Positions 1 to 8,181 of a DNA stretch of 64,000 nt are shown here, piece by piece. The position numbers and the translations under genes were made by a program. Source of the DNA: an uncultured Eubacteriales bacterium (GTDB lineage: Bacteria > Bacillota > Clostridia > Christensenellales > CAG-138); assembly GCA_902798825.1 (NCBI GenBank), contig CADBYI010000004.1, forward strand, positions 1-64,000, in the 5' to 3' direction. The notes under the pieces were generated by a model that searched no databases, was not told where the DNA came from, and was given only the letters and a program-made list of their open reading frames with translations. Every line of letters begins with the position of its first letter. Position 1 is the stretch's first letter.

Positions 1-22
1 GCCCTGCCCGCGGGGGCAGGGC
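1..22 (-). terminator. Hairpin downstream of the sugar ABC operon
   Basis: GCCCTGCC (1-8) pairs with GGCAGGGC (15-22). It lies about 30 nt past the stop of the last permease gene, so it may be the 3' end hairpin of that operon. The window edge hides any U-tract. Confidence 0.4.
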
Positions 23-53
23 GGCGAGGGAGGAGGACATGAATAGCTTTCCC

Positions 54-911
54 TTAGACCTTCACGCTGCCGGAGGTAACGCCCTTGATGATGGACTTGC
101 TCAAAATGATGTACACCAGCATGACCGGCAGGATGGCCAGCAGGATGAACATATACACCTTGCCCATGTCGAACTTGGAATAGTCGGCGCTCCTTAGCTG
201 GGCGATCATGATGGGCACGGTCTTCATCTCCGCCTTGTCAAGCAGCAGGGCCGGGATGAAGTAGTTGTTCCATGAGCTCACGAAGGAGAAGATGGCCTGG
301 ACGGCGATGGCCGGCTTCATGATGGGCAGGATGATGGTGTTGAAGGTCCGAAACTCGTTGGAGCCGTCGCACCGGGCCGCCTCCACGATCTCCAGCGGCA
401 GCACGCTCTCCATATATTGCTTCATGTAGAAGAACACCACGGGGGCGGCGATACTGGGTACGATCAGGGGGATGTAGTTGTTGGTCAGATGGAGCTTGTT
501 GATCATCTGCACGAAGGCCACCGCGGACACCTGGGCGGGGATCATCATGATGGCCATGATGAAGGTGAACACCAGATTCTTGCCCTTGAAGTCATAGACA
601 TGGACGCCATAGGCCGTCAGGGCGGAGAAGTAGGTGGTGAGGACGGCAGTGGTGGCCGCGATGAACAGGCTGTTCAGCATGCCCCGGGGGATGTTGATGG
701 AGGCGTCGGTCCAGGCGTTTTTCAGGTTGTCCCAGAAGTGCTCCTGGGGCAGGAGGCGGAAGCCCGCCTGCAGCTGGCCGTTGGACCGGGTGGCGTTGAC
801 GATCATGATGTAGAAAGAGAACAGGCACAGGACCGTCAAAAAGATCAATATGGCGTAGACCAGGACCCTGAGCAGGGTCAACATCAGCTTGCCTTTGGTG
901 TTCTCGCTCAT
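54..911 (-). CDS. Carbohydrate ABC transporter permease, MalG type
   Basis: Inner-membrane permease of an ABC sugar importer (285 aa, normal length). The first membrane segment is at about residues 11-37 and several more follow. The cytoplasmic EAA loop that docks the ATPase is at about residues 177-200 (EAARCDGSNEF then LPIMKPA). It overlaps the upstream permease gene by 4 nt (ATGA), so the two are translationally coupled. No ATPase gene is in the operon; as in many Firmicutes sugar importers a shared MsmK-like ATPase encoded elsewhere is expected. Context (LacI regulator, cellobiose phosphorylase, GH5) suggests cellobiose or cellodextrin uptake; that specificity is inferred. Confidence 0.93.
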   Translation of the reverse strand: MSENTKGKLMLTLLRVLVYAILIFLTVLCLFSFYIMIVNATRSNGQLQAGFRLLPQEHFWDNLKNAWTDASINIPRGMLNSLFIAATTAVLTTYFSALTAYGVHVYDFKGKNLVFTFIMAIMMIPAQVSAVAFVQMINKLHLTNNYIPLIVPSIAAPVVFFYMKQYMESVLPLEIVEAARCDGSNEFRTFNTIILPIMKPAIAVQAIFSFVSSWNNYFIPALLLDKAEMKTVPIMIAQLRSADYSKFDMGKVYMFILLAILPVMLVYIILSKSIIKGVTSGSVKV

Positions 912-1900
912 TTGTCCTCTCCTTTCTTCGCCCTGCGCGCCCGGCGGGGCTTGTCCACGGGGTCCTTATACTGGGCCGACAGGAACCGATAGACGATGCC
1001 GCCCAGGATACCCGTGATGATGAAGATGATCACGGAGACGGCCCCGGACATGCCGTAGTTCTTGCTGGTGGACAGATAGTTGTTGAGGTACATGACCAAC
1101 GTGAAGGAGGTCCGATTCGGCATGCCCAGCCGGTTGGTCAGCACCTGGGGCACGTCGAACATCTGGATGCCGCCGATCATGGCCGTGATGAGGCAGTAGA
1201 CGAAGATGGGCATCAACAGGGGCAGCGTCACCTTGAAGAACACCTTCACGGCGTTGGCGCCGTCGATGGTGGCGGCCTCGAAGAGGGACTGATCGATGCC
1301 CATGATGCCGGCCATGAGCACGATGGTGGTGTTGCCGAACCACATGAGGAAGTTCATCAGGGCGATGAGGCCCCGCACCGTGCCCTTATAGGCGAAGAAG
1401 TCGATGGCCTTGTCCGCCAGCCCCGTTTGCTGCAGCACCTGATTCACCGGACCCACCTTGGAGAACAGGGTGAAAAAGAGCATGGAGAAGGCGGAGGCCA
1501 TGATCAGATTGGGCATATAGATAACCGTTTTGAAGAAGCCCTGGCCCTTGATGTTCAGCCGATAGCTGGTGAAGAACACGGCCAGCAGCAGAGCGATCAC
1601 AAACTGCGGAATGGCGCCCAGGAGCCACAGGAGCATGGTGTTCCCGGCGTACTTCAAAATCAGGATGGAGCCCTGCTTGTTGGGGGTGAACAAGCTCACA
1701 TAGTTCTTCAGGCCCACGAATTCGGGGCCCACATGCTTGAGACCGTCCATATAGTTCGTGAAGAAGCTGTTATAGATGGTCAGCACCTGGGGGACAAGGG
1801 TGAAAAGGATATAGACGATGAAGAAGGGCAGGATGAAGAAATAGCCCCACTTGGCATAGCTGATGGACGATTTGCGCCTGCCGCGGTTATCTAAGGACAT
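908..1900 (-). CDS. Carbohydrate ABC transporter permease, MalF type
   Basis: Second permease of the sugar importer (330 aa). The N-terminal membrane segment is at about residues 19-42. The EAA loop is at about residues 208-231 (EAATIDGANA then LPLLMP). The C-terminus is strongly basic (PRRARRAKKGEDK). It follows the binding-protein gene after a 90-nt gap containing a strong stem-loop and precedes the MalG-type permease with a 4-nt overlap. Together they form the transmembrane heterodimer. Confidence 0.93.
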   Translation of the reverse strand: MSLDNRGRRKSSISYAKWGYFFILPFFIVYILFTLVPQVLTIYNSFFTNYMDGLKHVGPEFVGLKNYVSLFTPNKQGSILILKYAGNTMLLWLLGAIPQFVIALLLAVFFTSYRLNIKGQGFFKTVIYMPNLIMASAFSMLFFTLFSKVGPVNQVLQQTGLADKAIDFFAYKGTVRGLIALMNFLMWFGNTTIVLMAGIMGIDQSLFEAATIDGANAVKVFFKVTLPLLMPIFVYCLITAMIGGIQMFDVPQVLTNRLGMPNRTSFTLVMYLNNYLSTSKNYGMSGAVSVIIFIITGILGGIVYRFLSAQYKDPVDKPRRARRAKKGEDK

Positions 1901-1929
1901 GGATGCCTCCCATTCGGTTCTAAAAGGAA

Positions 1930-1959
1930 CGCTGCGGCGGGGGTTTCCCCGCCGCAGCG
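1930..1959 (-). terminator. Intercistronic stem-loop between binding protein and permeases
   Basis: A 13-bp perfect stem (1930-1942 with 1947-1959, loop GTTT) lies in the gap after the binding-protein gene. There is no U-tract on the minus strand. Known analogues (malE-malF type) stabilise the upstream message or cause partial termination, giving more binding protein than permease; that role is inferred here. Confidence 0.6.
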
Positions 1960-1990
1960 GCTTACGATCACTTGATAGGATCAGATTTCG

Positions 1991-3283
1991 TTACGGGGTG
2001 ACGATCTCGGGATAGGTCTCGTTGACGTACTGATAGAAGTTGGCCAGGGCGGTGTCCTTGTCGACGGAGCCCTTGAAGTACTCCTGCATATTGCTCTGCA
2101 GGTTCTCGTTGAGGAGCTGATCGTAGTTGGTGTGGTTCTCCCACTTGATGTTGCCGGCCAGCTTGGAGAAGGCCAGGATGTCGTTCTGGCCGCCCAGGAA
2201 GGCATTGCCATAGGAGGCGTCGTTGGCGAACTTGTCCACGACCACGGTGTTGTTGGGATACTGGGCCTCGTTGGCGACCAGCTTGGTGCAGACGTCCTCG
2301 TTCACGGTGAAGGTCTCAAAGATGTCCTTGAGCATCTCGGTGTTGTCGGAGCCCTCAGCGGCCAGCAGCCAGGTGCCGCCCCAGAAGTGAGCCATGGGGC
2401 CTTCGCAGATGGCCCAATCGCCGAAGCAGCCCTTCTCGGGATCCTGGGCGTTGCCCATGCAGAAGTTGAAGTACCAGGCGGGGCCGAAGAAGCACATGGT
2501 CTTGCCGTCGGCAAACATCTGCTGGTTCTTCTCATCGTCCCAGATGCCGGCAGTCAGGGTGTAGCCGTTCTCCATGAACTTCTCGGTCTGAGCGATCCAG
2601 GCCTCGATCTGGGGATCGAACTGGAGGTTCTTCTCCGCATCGACCCAGGGCATGGTGCAGTTGTTGGAGAAAGCGCGATAGGTCTCGGCAAAGGAAGCGG
2701 TCATGTAGTAGCCCTTGGCCTTGGCGTCGGCGGCCACGGCTTCGAACTTCTCCCAGGAATCCAGCTTGGCCTGGACTTCGTCGGGCTCATCGGTGCCCAG
2801 CACGTCCTTGGCGATGCTGCGGCGATAGATCAACGCGGAGGGGCAGCACTGGAAGGAAACGCCCTTGCAGACGCCGTTAGAATCGGTGGCAGCCTGGATG
2901 GTGTAGGCATACATGGTGTCGGCATTGGCAAAGCCAATCTTGTCGATGCCCATGGTGTAGTCGGAATCCACGTACTTGCCGATGTAGTCGGCCTCGGCCA
3001 GGAACATGTCCACCTTCTCATCGTCGGCAGCGGTGGCCTGGTTCAGCAGGGCCTCGTCCAGCTTCTGCTGGTAGACGCCGCCGTCGCTGGGATTGATGAT
3101 CCAGTTGACGGTCACGCCCTCGGGCACGGTGTAGTACTTTTCAAAGAAGCCCTTGAACTCCTCGTTCCAAGCATAGATGTTGAACACCTTGCCCTGGGCA
3201 TCCTCTGCGGCAGCGGGCTTGCCGATGGTCACGATGGCGGCGACCATGAGCAAACACAGGACAACAGATACGAGCTTTTTCAT
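1991..3283 (-). CDS. Extracellular sugar-binding protein of ABC importer
   Basis: Family-1 solute-binding protein (430 aa). Residues 1-26 form a signal peptide (basic MKK, hydrophobic core, PAAA then ED cleavage). The only early cysteine (C10) is in the hydrophobic core and not in a lipobox, so the protein looks secreted or periplasmic and not lipid-anchored, which is unusual for a Gram-positive binding protein. Aromatic-rich segments (WGGTWLLA, GPAWYFNF) fit a sugar-binding cleft. It begins after AAAGGAG, 71 nt downstream of the LacI-type gene on the same strand, and precedes two permeases. A cello-oligosaccharide substrate is inferred from the neighbours. Confidence 0.9.
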   Translation of the reverse strand: MKKLVSVVLCLLMVAAIVTIGKPAAAEDAQGKVFNIYAWNEEFKGFFEKYYTVPEGVTVNWIINPSDGGVYQQKLDEALLNQATAADDEKVDMFLAEADYIGKYVDSDYTMGIDKIGFANADTMYAYTIQAATDSNGVCKGVSFQCCPSALIYRRSIAKDVLGTDEPDEVQAKLDSWEKFEAVAADAKAKGYYMTASFAETYRAFSNNCTMPWVDAEKNLQFDPQIEAWIAQTEKFMENGYTLTAGIWDDEKNQQMFADGKTMCFFGPAWYFNFCMGNAQDPEKGCFGDWAICEGPMAHFWGGTWLLAAEGSDNTEMLKDIFETFTVNEDVCTKLVANEAQYPNNTVVVDKFANDASYGNAFLGGQNDILAFSKLAGNIKWENHTNYDQLLNENLQSNMQEYFKGSVDKDTALANFYQYVNETYPEIVTP

Positions 3284-3354
3284 TGTGGTATTCTCCTTTT
3301 TTTATTTTTGAGCCTTTCGACTCGGTATTTTAGACGCTTACGCATCGTAAAACC

Positions 3355-4365
3355 TTATTCGATGGTCCGGACGGTGTCCCCCTCCAGCAGCCGTCCCGGG
3401 ATCATGGTCTGCCGGGGGATCCACTCCTTGGGCCGCTCGATGATCTCCACCAGCGCCCGGGCGGCCTCCCGCCCCATAGCCTCGGCGTCCTGCCGATAGG
3501 TGGTGAGCCTGGGGCGCAGCACCTGGGAAAGAAGGATGCCGTCGTACCCCGCCACGCTGATGTCCTCCGGAATGGAGACGCCCTGCTTCTCCAGCTCGTT
3601 CATCCCGCCGATGAAGGAAAAATCATCGGGATAGAGGATGCAGGTGGGCCGCTCCTTCAGCTCCAGCAGCCGCCGGGTGGCCAGGCCGCTGCTCTTGGGA
3701 TCGTGGAAGGTGGCCGGCTGGATGTATTCGTCCGGGATCGTCAGCCCCAGCTCGGAACAGGTCCTGTGGAAGCTTCCGAGCCGCTTCTGGGTGACGGAGG
3801 TGAACTCCCCGTGGATGAAGGCGATCCGCCGATGGCCTTTGCCGTACACATATCGGACCAGTTCCGCCATGCCCCCCACGTTGTCGGACAGCACCGCGCT
3901 GTGGCTGTCGAACACATAGTCCAACGTGACCGTGGGGATGTCGCTGTTCACCAGCTTGATGACCGCCGGGTCCGTGAAATCCACCGAGGCGACGATCACG
4001 CCGTCGCAGTTGCGGTACTTGGCGTGCTCGTAATAATCCATGGAGAGGCCGCCGATATCCCGGGAGATGAAGGTGATGTCGTAGCCGCTCTTCTCCGCCT
4101 CCTGCTTCACGCTCTCCAATATCTGGGAGAAGTACTCGTGGCCGAGGCCGCTGCTGGTCTTGTCCACGAACAGGACCCCGATGTTGTGGGACCGGCCCAG
4201 CTTCAGGGTCCGGGCGGTGGCGTTAGGCAGATACCCCATCTCCCTGGCCGCCTGGCGGATGTTGGCCGCGGTCTCCGCGCTGATGTCGCTGTGACCGTTG
4301 AGCGCCTTGCTGACGGTGGCACGGGACACATTGCATCGAACGGCGATATCCGTGATCGTGACCAT
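3355..4365 (-). CDS. LacI-family transcriptional regulator
   Basis: DNA-binding regulator of 336 aa with an N-terminal LacI helix-turn-helix and hinge (TITDIAVRCNVSRATVSKAL at residues 3-22, then GYLPNATARTL) and a periplasmic-binding-protein-like effector domain from about residue 60. The internal ATG at 4365 was chosen because it places TITDIA at the family's normal position and is preceded by GAGAGGATGGGG; the upstream ATG at 4386 would add seven odd residues. It is first in the minus-strand sugar operon and divergent from the GH94 gene. Three AATCGATT sites in the divergent region are its likely operators, implying control of both directions and autoregulation. Effector unknown; cellobiose is a guess. 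Confidence 0.92.
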   Translation of the reverse strand: MVTITDIAVRCNVSRATVSKALNGHSDISAETAANIRQAAREMGYLPNATARTLKLGRSHNIGVLFVDKTSSGLGHEYFSQILESVKQEAEKSGYDITFISRDIGGLSMDYYEHAKYRNCDGVIVASVDFTDPAVIKLVNSDIPTVTLDYVFDSHSAVLSDNVGGMAELVRYVYGKGHRRIAFIHGEFTSVTQKRLGSFHRTCSELGLTIPDEYIQPATFHDPKSSGLATRRLLELKERPTCILYPDDFSFIGGMNELEKQGVSIPEDISVAGYDGILLSQVLRPRLTTYRQDAEAMGREAARALVEIIERPKEWIPRQTMIPGRLLEGDTVRTIE

Positions 4366-4397
4366 GCTGCCCCATCCTCTCGTCAAAGCGGATTCGA

Positions 4398-4405
4398 AAT
4401 CGATT
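4398..4405. promoter_or_regulatory. Candidate LacI-type operator 1 (AATCGATT)
   Basis: Palindromic core with CG centre, as usual in LacI-family operators, in context CGAAATCGATTCAA. It is 33 nt upstream of the regulator start codon, where binding would give autorepression. Confidence 0.65.
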
Positions 4406-4455
4406 CAATCCGTGCCGTCCACCGTTTGCCGATAAATCCCGGTATCTGAAACCTT

Positions 4456-4463
4456 AATCGATT
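4456..4463. promoter_or_regulatory. Candidate LacI-type operator 2 (AATCGATT)
   Basis: Context TTAATCGATTTCG, identical over 13 nt to operator 3. It is 140 nt from operator 3, so looping between the two is possible. Confidence 0.65.
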
Positions 4464-4558
4464 TCGTTATCTGCATTATAAAAGCCTTCCCTTGTTCCCG
4501 TCAACCCCCAAATTAAAATATTTTTCCGAAAAAATTTTGAGATTTTTTGATTTTACCC

Positions 4559-4588
4559 TTTACAAGAGCCGGCCGCTTCGTTTATAGT
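4559..4588 (+). promoter_or_regulatory. Promoter of the cellobiose phosphorylase gene
   Basis: TTTACA (4559-4564), 18-nt spacer, TATAGT (4583-4588). The predicted start near 4595 puts operator 3 at about +8 to +16, a roadblock position for repression. Confidence 0.6.
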
Positions 4589-4602
4589 ATACGTGGTAAC
4601 TT

Positions 4603-4610
4603 AATCGATT
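4603..4610. promoter_or_regulatory. Candidate LacI-type operator 3 (AATCGATT)
   Basis: Context TTAATCGATTTCGAAAA, just downstream of the predicted transcription start of the GH94 gene. Confidence 0.7.
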
Positions 4611-4647
4611 TCGAAAATTACGTGTTTTTGATGAAAAGAGGTTTGCC

Positions 4648-7005
4648 ATGCGTTACGGTCATTTCGACGATGCTGCCCGGGAATACGTCATCACCCGGCC
4701 CGACACTCCCCTGCCCTGGATCAACTATCTGGGCAACGAGGGGTTTTTCTCCCTGATCTCCAACACCTGCGGCGGCTATGCCTTCTACCGGGACGCCAAG
4801 CTTCGGCGCATCACCCGCTTCCGCTACAACAACGTGCCCCACGACGAGGGCGGCCGCCTCTTCTACATCTGCGACGGGGACGCCGTGTGGAGCCCCGCTT
4901 TCCTGCCGGCCAAGACCCCTCTTGACAGCTATCGCTGCCGGCACGGCTTGGGCTACTCCGTCTTTGAAGGGACGAAAAACGGCGTGGACGCCCAGCTCAC
5001 CGTCATGGTCCCCATGGGCGCGGCCTGCGAGCTGCAGAAGCTGGTCCTCACCAATACCGGCACGGAAGAAAAGCACCTGACGGTCTACGGCGCCGTGGAG
5101 TGGTGTTTGTGGAACGCGGTGGACGATTCCACCAACTTTCAGCGGAACTGGAACATCGGCGAGGTGGAGATCGAAGGCAGCACCGTCTACCACAAAACCG
5201 AGTATCGGGAGCGCCGCAACCATTACGCCTTCTACTCCGTCAACGCCCCCGTGGCCGGCTTCGACACGGACCGGGACACCTTCCTGGGCCGGTTCAGGGG
5301 CTGGAGCGAGCCACAGACCGTGGCGCAGCGGACCTCCTATAACAGCATCGCCTCCGGCTGGGCGCCCATAGCGGCCCTGCGGCTGGAGGTGACCCTCTCC
5401 CCCGGGGAGCAGAGGTGCTTCCTCTTCCGCCTGGGCTATGTGGAGAACCCGGAGGAGGAAAAGTTCTCCGCCCCCGGCGTCATCAACAAGACCCGGGCTC
5501 ATGCCCTCCTGTCCGCCTATGAGACAGCGGACCAGTTCGACCGGGCCTTTGAGGCGCTGAAGGCCTACTGGGCCGGTCTCCTGGGCCGGTTCAGCGTGCA
5601 GAGCAGCGAGGAGAAGCTGGATCGGATGGTGAACATCTGGAACCAGTACCAGTGCATGGTCACCTTCAACATGAGCCGCAGCGCTTCCTATTATGAAATC
5701 GTCCACCTGATCCCCCAGCGGGCCCGGGAGCGAATCATCGACATCGCCTCCATCCAGTTCCCCGACGGCAGCACCTACCACCAGTATCAGCCCCTGGACA
5801 AGCGGGGCAACGCGGACGTGGGCTCCGGCTTCAACGACGATCCTTTGTGGCTCATTGCCTGCACCTGCGCCTATATCCGGGAGACTGGGGACTTCTCCAT
5901 TTTGGAGGAGCCCACCCCCTTCAACAACCAGAAGGGCAGCGAAGCGCCGCTGCTGGAGCATCTGCGCCGCAGCGTCACCTATACCATGACCCATCGGGGT
6001 CCCCACGGCCTGCCCCTCATCGGCCGGGCCGATTGGAACGACTGTCTGAATCTGAACTGCTTCAGCCGCACCCCCGGCGAGAGCTTCCAGACCTGCTCCA
6101 ACTTTGAGAGCGGCAAGGCCGAGAGCGTGTTCATCGCGGGCATGTTCGTGAAGTATGGCCGGGAGTACGCAGAGCTGGTGGGCCGCCTGGGCCTTTCCGA
6201 CGAGGCGAAGACCGTCCTGGAAGCCGTGGACGAGATGGAGAAGGCTGCCCGGACCGCCGGTTGGGACGGGGAATGGTTCCGCCGGGCCTACGACGCGTTC
6301 GAGCGGCCCGTGGGCAGCCGCCTGAACGACGAGGGTCAAATCTTCATCGAGCCCCAGGGCTTCTGCGTCCTGGCGGGCATCGGCGGGCCGGAATACGGCA
6401 AAAAGGCCCTGGCCTCCGCCGAGAAATATCTGGGCAACGATTTCGGTCTGGAGATCCTGCACCCCTGCTACACCAGCTATCGGGACTATCTGGGGGAGGT
6501 CTCCTCCTATCCCCCAGGCTACAAGGAGAACGGCTCCGTGTTCTGCCACAACAACCCCTGGGTTACCCTGGCCTACTGCGCCTTGGGCGACGGCAACGGG
6601 GCCTTCGACTTGTACACCCGCAACGCCCCCGCCTATATCGAGGACAAGAGCGAGATCCATCGGACCGAGCCCTATTGCTACAGCCAGACCATCGCCGGGC
6701 GGGACGCAAAAAACTACGGCGAAGCGAAGAACTCCTGGCTCACCGGCACCGCCGCCTGGTCCTTCGTGGCCGTCAGCCAGGGCATCTTGGGTGTGCGGCC
6801 CGACTATGACGGGCTCCGCATCCAGCCGTGTCTGCCCGATCACATGGAATGCTGTCGGATCGAGCGCCTGTTCCGGGGCACCCGGTACGAGATCACCGTC
6901 CGCCGGGGCGAGCATAAGGGCCTGGTGGTGGACGGCACGCCCCTTCCCGGCAATCAAGTCCCTCTGACCGACGCAAAGAGCTGCGCGGTGGAGCTGACCA
7001 TCTGA
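4648..7005 (+). CDS. GH94 glycoside phosphorylase, probable cellobiose phosphorylase
   Basis: Cytoplasmic enzyme of 785 aa. It has the N-terminal GH94 signature (MRYGHFDDAAREYVITRPD, then PLPWINYLGNEGFFSLI), a beta-sandwich N-domain and an (alpha/alpha)6 barrel with the catalytic-acid motif DWND at residues 462-465 and the late motif GYKENGSVFCHNNPW. Length and N-terminus match cellobiose phosphorylase (about 810 aa) better than cellodextrin phosphorylase (about 980 aa). Chitobiose phosphorylase is the main alternative. Reaction: cellobiose plus phosphate gives glucose and glucose 1-phosphate, saving ATP. Start follows AGAGG. It is divergent from the LacI/ABC operon and carries its own promoter and operator. 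Confidence 0.88.
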   Translation: MRYGHFDDAAREYVITRPDTPLPWINYLGNEGFFSLISNTCGGYAFYRDAKLRRITRFRYNNVPHDEGGRLFYICDGDAVWSPAFLPAKTPLDSYRCRHGLGYSVFEGTKNGVDAQLTVMVPMGAACELQKLVLTNTGTEEKHLTVYGAVEWCLWNAVDDSTNFQRNWNIGEVEIEGSTVYHKTEYRERRNHYAFYSVNAPVAGFDTDRDTFLGRFRGWSEPQTVAQRTSYNSIASGWAPIAALRLEVTLSPGEQRCFLFRLGYVENPEEEKFSAPGVINKTRAHALLSAYETADQFDRAFEALKAYWAGLLGRFSVQSSEEKLDRMVNIWNQYQCMVTFNMSRSASYYEIVHLIPQRARERIIDIASIQFPDGSTYHQYQPLDKRGNADVGSGFNDDPLWLIACTCAYIRETGDFSILEEPTPFNNQKGSEAPLLEHLRRSVTYTMTHRGPHGLPLIGRADWNDCLNLNCFSRTPGESFQTCSNFESGKAESVFIAGMFVKYGREYAELVGRLGLSDEAKTVLEAVDEMEKAARTAGWDGEWFRRAYDAFERPVGSRLNDEGQIFIEPQGFCVLAGIGGPEYGKKALASAEKYLGNDFGLEILHPCYTSYRDYLGEVSSYPPGYKENGSVFCHNNPWVTLAYCALGDGNGAFDLYTRNAPAYIEDKSEIHRTEPYCYSQTIAGRDAKNYGEAKNSWLTGTAAWSFVAVSQGILGVRPDYDGLRIQPCLPDHMECCRIERLFRGTRYEITVRRGEHKGLVVDGTPLPGNQVPLTDAKSCAVELTI

Positions 7006-7025
7006 CGCAGAACAATAGCACGGCA

Positions 7026-7053
7026 AAACCCGGTCGGCATCCCGACCGGGTTT
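7026..7053. terminator. Bidirectional terminator between convergent GH94 and GH5 genes
   Basis: A 12-bp stem (7026-7037 with 7042-7053, loop CATC) with T-rich sequence after it on the plus strand and AAAA before it giving U residues on the minus strand. It lies 20 nt past the GH94 stop and 17 nt past the GH5 stop. Confidence 0.85.
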
Positions 7054-7069
7054 GTCTTTGCGCTCAGAT

Positions 7070-8098
7070 TTACTTCGACGTGTATTTAGCCAGGGTCTCC
7101 AGCAGCCACAGACCGGTCTGGGTGTAGTCCTCCTTCACAAAGCCGCTGTACCTGGGCACGGTGGACCGTATGGCGGAGCATGGCTCGGAAAACTTGGCAA
7201 AGGCCCACATACAGTAGGAGATGTTCTCCCGTTCCAGCAGCTCGATCCACAGGTCCGCGCTGTCCAAATCCCGGGGAAATCCGCCGCTGGCCGCCGTGAC
7301 GCCGAATTCGCTGACGAAGACGGGCAGTCCCTGCTGGCTCAATTCCGCCGTCATGTCCCGATATTCCTGGCCGTGGGTGGCGGCATAGAAGTGCAGGGTG
7401 TACAGGATATTGTCATAGGGAAGGGGGTCCGCCGCCACCGCATACAGGTCCTTGGACCAATCGGGGTTGCCCACGATGATGACGGCCTGAGGGTCCTTCT
7501 CCCGGATCACGGGGATCACAGCCTGGGCATAGCGCTTCACCGCGGCCCAGTCCACGCCGTTGGGCTCGTTGCAAATCTCATAGAGCACGTTGTCGTAGCC
7601 GCTGTACTTCTCCGCCATCTCGGCAAAGAAGGACTTCGCTTCCTCCCCATGGACGTTGGGGTCCCCGTCGCTCAAAATGTGCCAGTCGATGATCGCATAC
7701 ATATCGTTGGCCCGGGCCAGCTCCACGCCCCGATCGATGTCCTGCTTGTGGCGGTCCTTGTCGCCGCCTGTGCAGTAGCCCACGATGCCCATGCCATAGG
7801 TGTACATGGCCAGGCGCACCAAATTCACCCCGTCGTCCCGGGCCAGCTCCCGAAACGTCTGTTCGTTCAAAAAGGATTCCGAGGTGATAAGGCCATTGAA
7901 GCTGACGCCCCGGAGCATGACGGGTTCACCCTCCCGGTCGGAAAGCTTTCCGTTTACCACCTGCAGCCGCCCGCAGACGGAGGGCCTGGCCCGGCCGTCG
8001 TCCATCACGGTCCCCTCCTCGGCGACCGCGCCCCTGCCATAGGCCGACAGAGCGATCAGCATCACCGCCGCCAGAAAGAAAGATACTGCCTTTTTCAT
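7070..8098 (-). CDS. Secreted GH5-family glucanase
   Basis: Extracellular endoglucanase-like enzyme of 342 aa. A signal peptide at 1-26 ends AVA|EE. The GH5 TIM barrel carries the acid/base E178 in CNEPN, the nucleophile E264 in VSEFG, and conserved H140 and H226 regions (IIDWH, TLHFY). The start at 8098 follows GGGAGG; an upstream in-frame ATG at 8155 lacks a good site. The signal peptide holds LSAYGR where a lipobox would read LSACG; one transition (TAT to TGT) would restore it. Probable role: release of cello-oligosaccharides for the neighbouring importer and phosphorylase; precise beta-glucan specificity is not visible. Confidence 0.88.
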   Translation of the reverse strand: MKKAVSFFLAAVMLIALSAYGRGAVAEEGTVMDDGRARPSVCGRLQVVNGKLSDREGEPVMLRGVSFNGLITSESFLNEQTFRELARDDGVNLVRLAMYTYGMGIVGYCTGGDKDRHKQDIDRGVELARANDMYAIIDWHILSDGDPNVHGEEAKSFFAEMAEKYSGYDNVLYEICNEPNGVDWAAVKRYAQAVIPVIREKDPQAVIIVGNPDWSKDLYAVAADPLPYDNILYTLHFYAATHGQEYRDMTAELSQQGLPVFVSEFGVTAASGGFPRDLDSADLWIELLERENISYCMWAFAKFSEPCSAIRSTVPRYSGFVKEDYTQTGLWLLETLAKYTSK

Positions 8099-8181
8099 GC
8101 TCGCCTCCCAAGTCCGCTTTCGTTTTAAGGTGACGGCCACCGGCGATGCGGGCATGCCGGCGGATGCCCTGCCTGGGACCT

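Noticed and set aside
4618-7026. 802-codon open frame on the minus strand
   Set aside because: It is the antisense shadow of the GH94 gene in GC-rich DNA; composition (Gly/Val/Ala/His-rich) has no domain pattern, while the plus-strand product is clearly GH94.
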